The position numbers were made by a program, and so were the translations under genes. Source: Chlamydomonas sphaeroides (lineage: Eukaryota > Chlorophyta > Chlorophyceae > Chlamydomonadales > Chlamydomonadaceae). From it: a stretch of DNA of 18,453 nt. This document shows positions 18,426 to 18,453 of the stretch, piece by piece. Below the pieces are notes generated by a model. The model was not told where the DNA came from and made no database searches. It saw only the letters and a list, made by a program, of their open reading frames with translations. Where the stretch lies: contig BDDC01001927.1 of assembly GCA_001662425.1 (NCBI GenBank), positions 1 to 18,453 of the forward strand, read 5' to 3'. Each line of letters begins with the position of its first letter. Position 1 is the first letter of the stretch.

Positions 18426-18453
18426 GTGGGGTGGGGTGGGGTGGGGTGGGGTG
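18426..18453 (+). repeat. GTGGG microsatellite at the start of MLH1 intron 6
   Basis: Five and a half copies of gtggg begin exactly at the donor after MHQ and run to the window end. Each unit carries a GT, so several cryptic donors lie in register every 5 nt. Confidence 0.85.

Noticed and set aside
18426..18453. Telomere-like GGGGT repeats
   Set aside because: They start exactly at an exon border inside MLH1 and the unit is not the algal telomere TTTTAGGG; an intronic microsatellite is simpler.

Overview
The window looks like nuclear DNA of a chlorophycean green alga, probably a volvocine (relatives of Chlamydomonas, Gonium and Volvox). The grounds are very high GC, many short introns with GT-AG or GC-AG borders, a hydroxyproline-rich cell-wall type protein, a leucine-rich-repeat protein of a kind common in these algae, and eukaryote-only genes (CDT2, MLH1). 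No tRNA, rRNA, CRISPR array or bacterial-type operon was seen. The species call is inference.

Layout, left to right. (1) Bases 1-2124, minus strand: a proline/serine/threonine-rich wall-type protein, open to the window edge, with a 30-bp minisatellite of about 21 units (decapeptide SSTPPVAEAP) and a YPPS tract. (2) 2125-3134: mostly unassigned, with one cysteine-rich open stretch. (3) 3135-6726, minus strand: a five-exon F-box-like/LRR gene (6726 to 3812, 695 aa as modelled), followed by a second copy of its last two exons (3693-3135) with the same splice phases. (4) 6727-8396: non-coding, with old direct and inverted repeats next to the LRR gene start. (5) 8397-15544, minus strand: a six-exon CDT2 (DTL), the substrate receptor of the CRL4 ubiquitin ligase. 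Its seven-bladed WD40 domain is conventional, but one 5.55-kb last exon gives it a tail of about 1,740 residues containing a KEN box, five roughly 80-residue repeats, an acidic tract and a PIP-like motif near the end. (6) 15545-16164: a 620-bp divergent promoter region with E2F-like sites beside CDT2 and a small uORF before MLH1. (7) 16165-18425, plus strand: the first six exons of MLH1, cut by the window end.

How they work together: CDT2 recognises PCNA-bound substrates during replication and repair, and MLH1 acts in post-replicative mismatch repair, which is also PCNA-dependent. Their head-to-head arrangement with E2F-like sites suggests shared S-phase expression; this is inference. The wall protein and LRR gene have no evident functional link to them. 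All exon models were built by hand from reading frame, splice borders and family alignment from memory; no transcript or database evidence was available.
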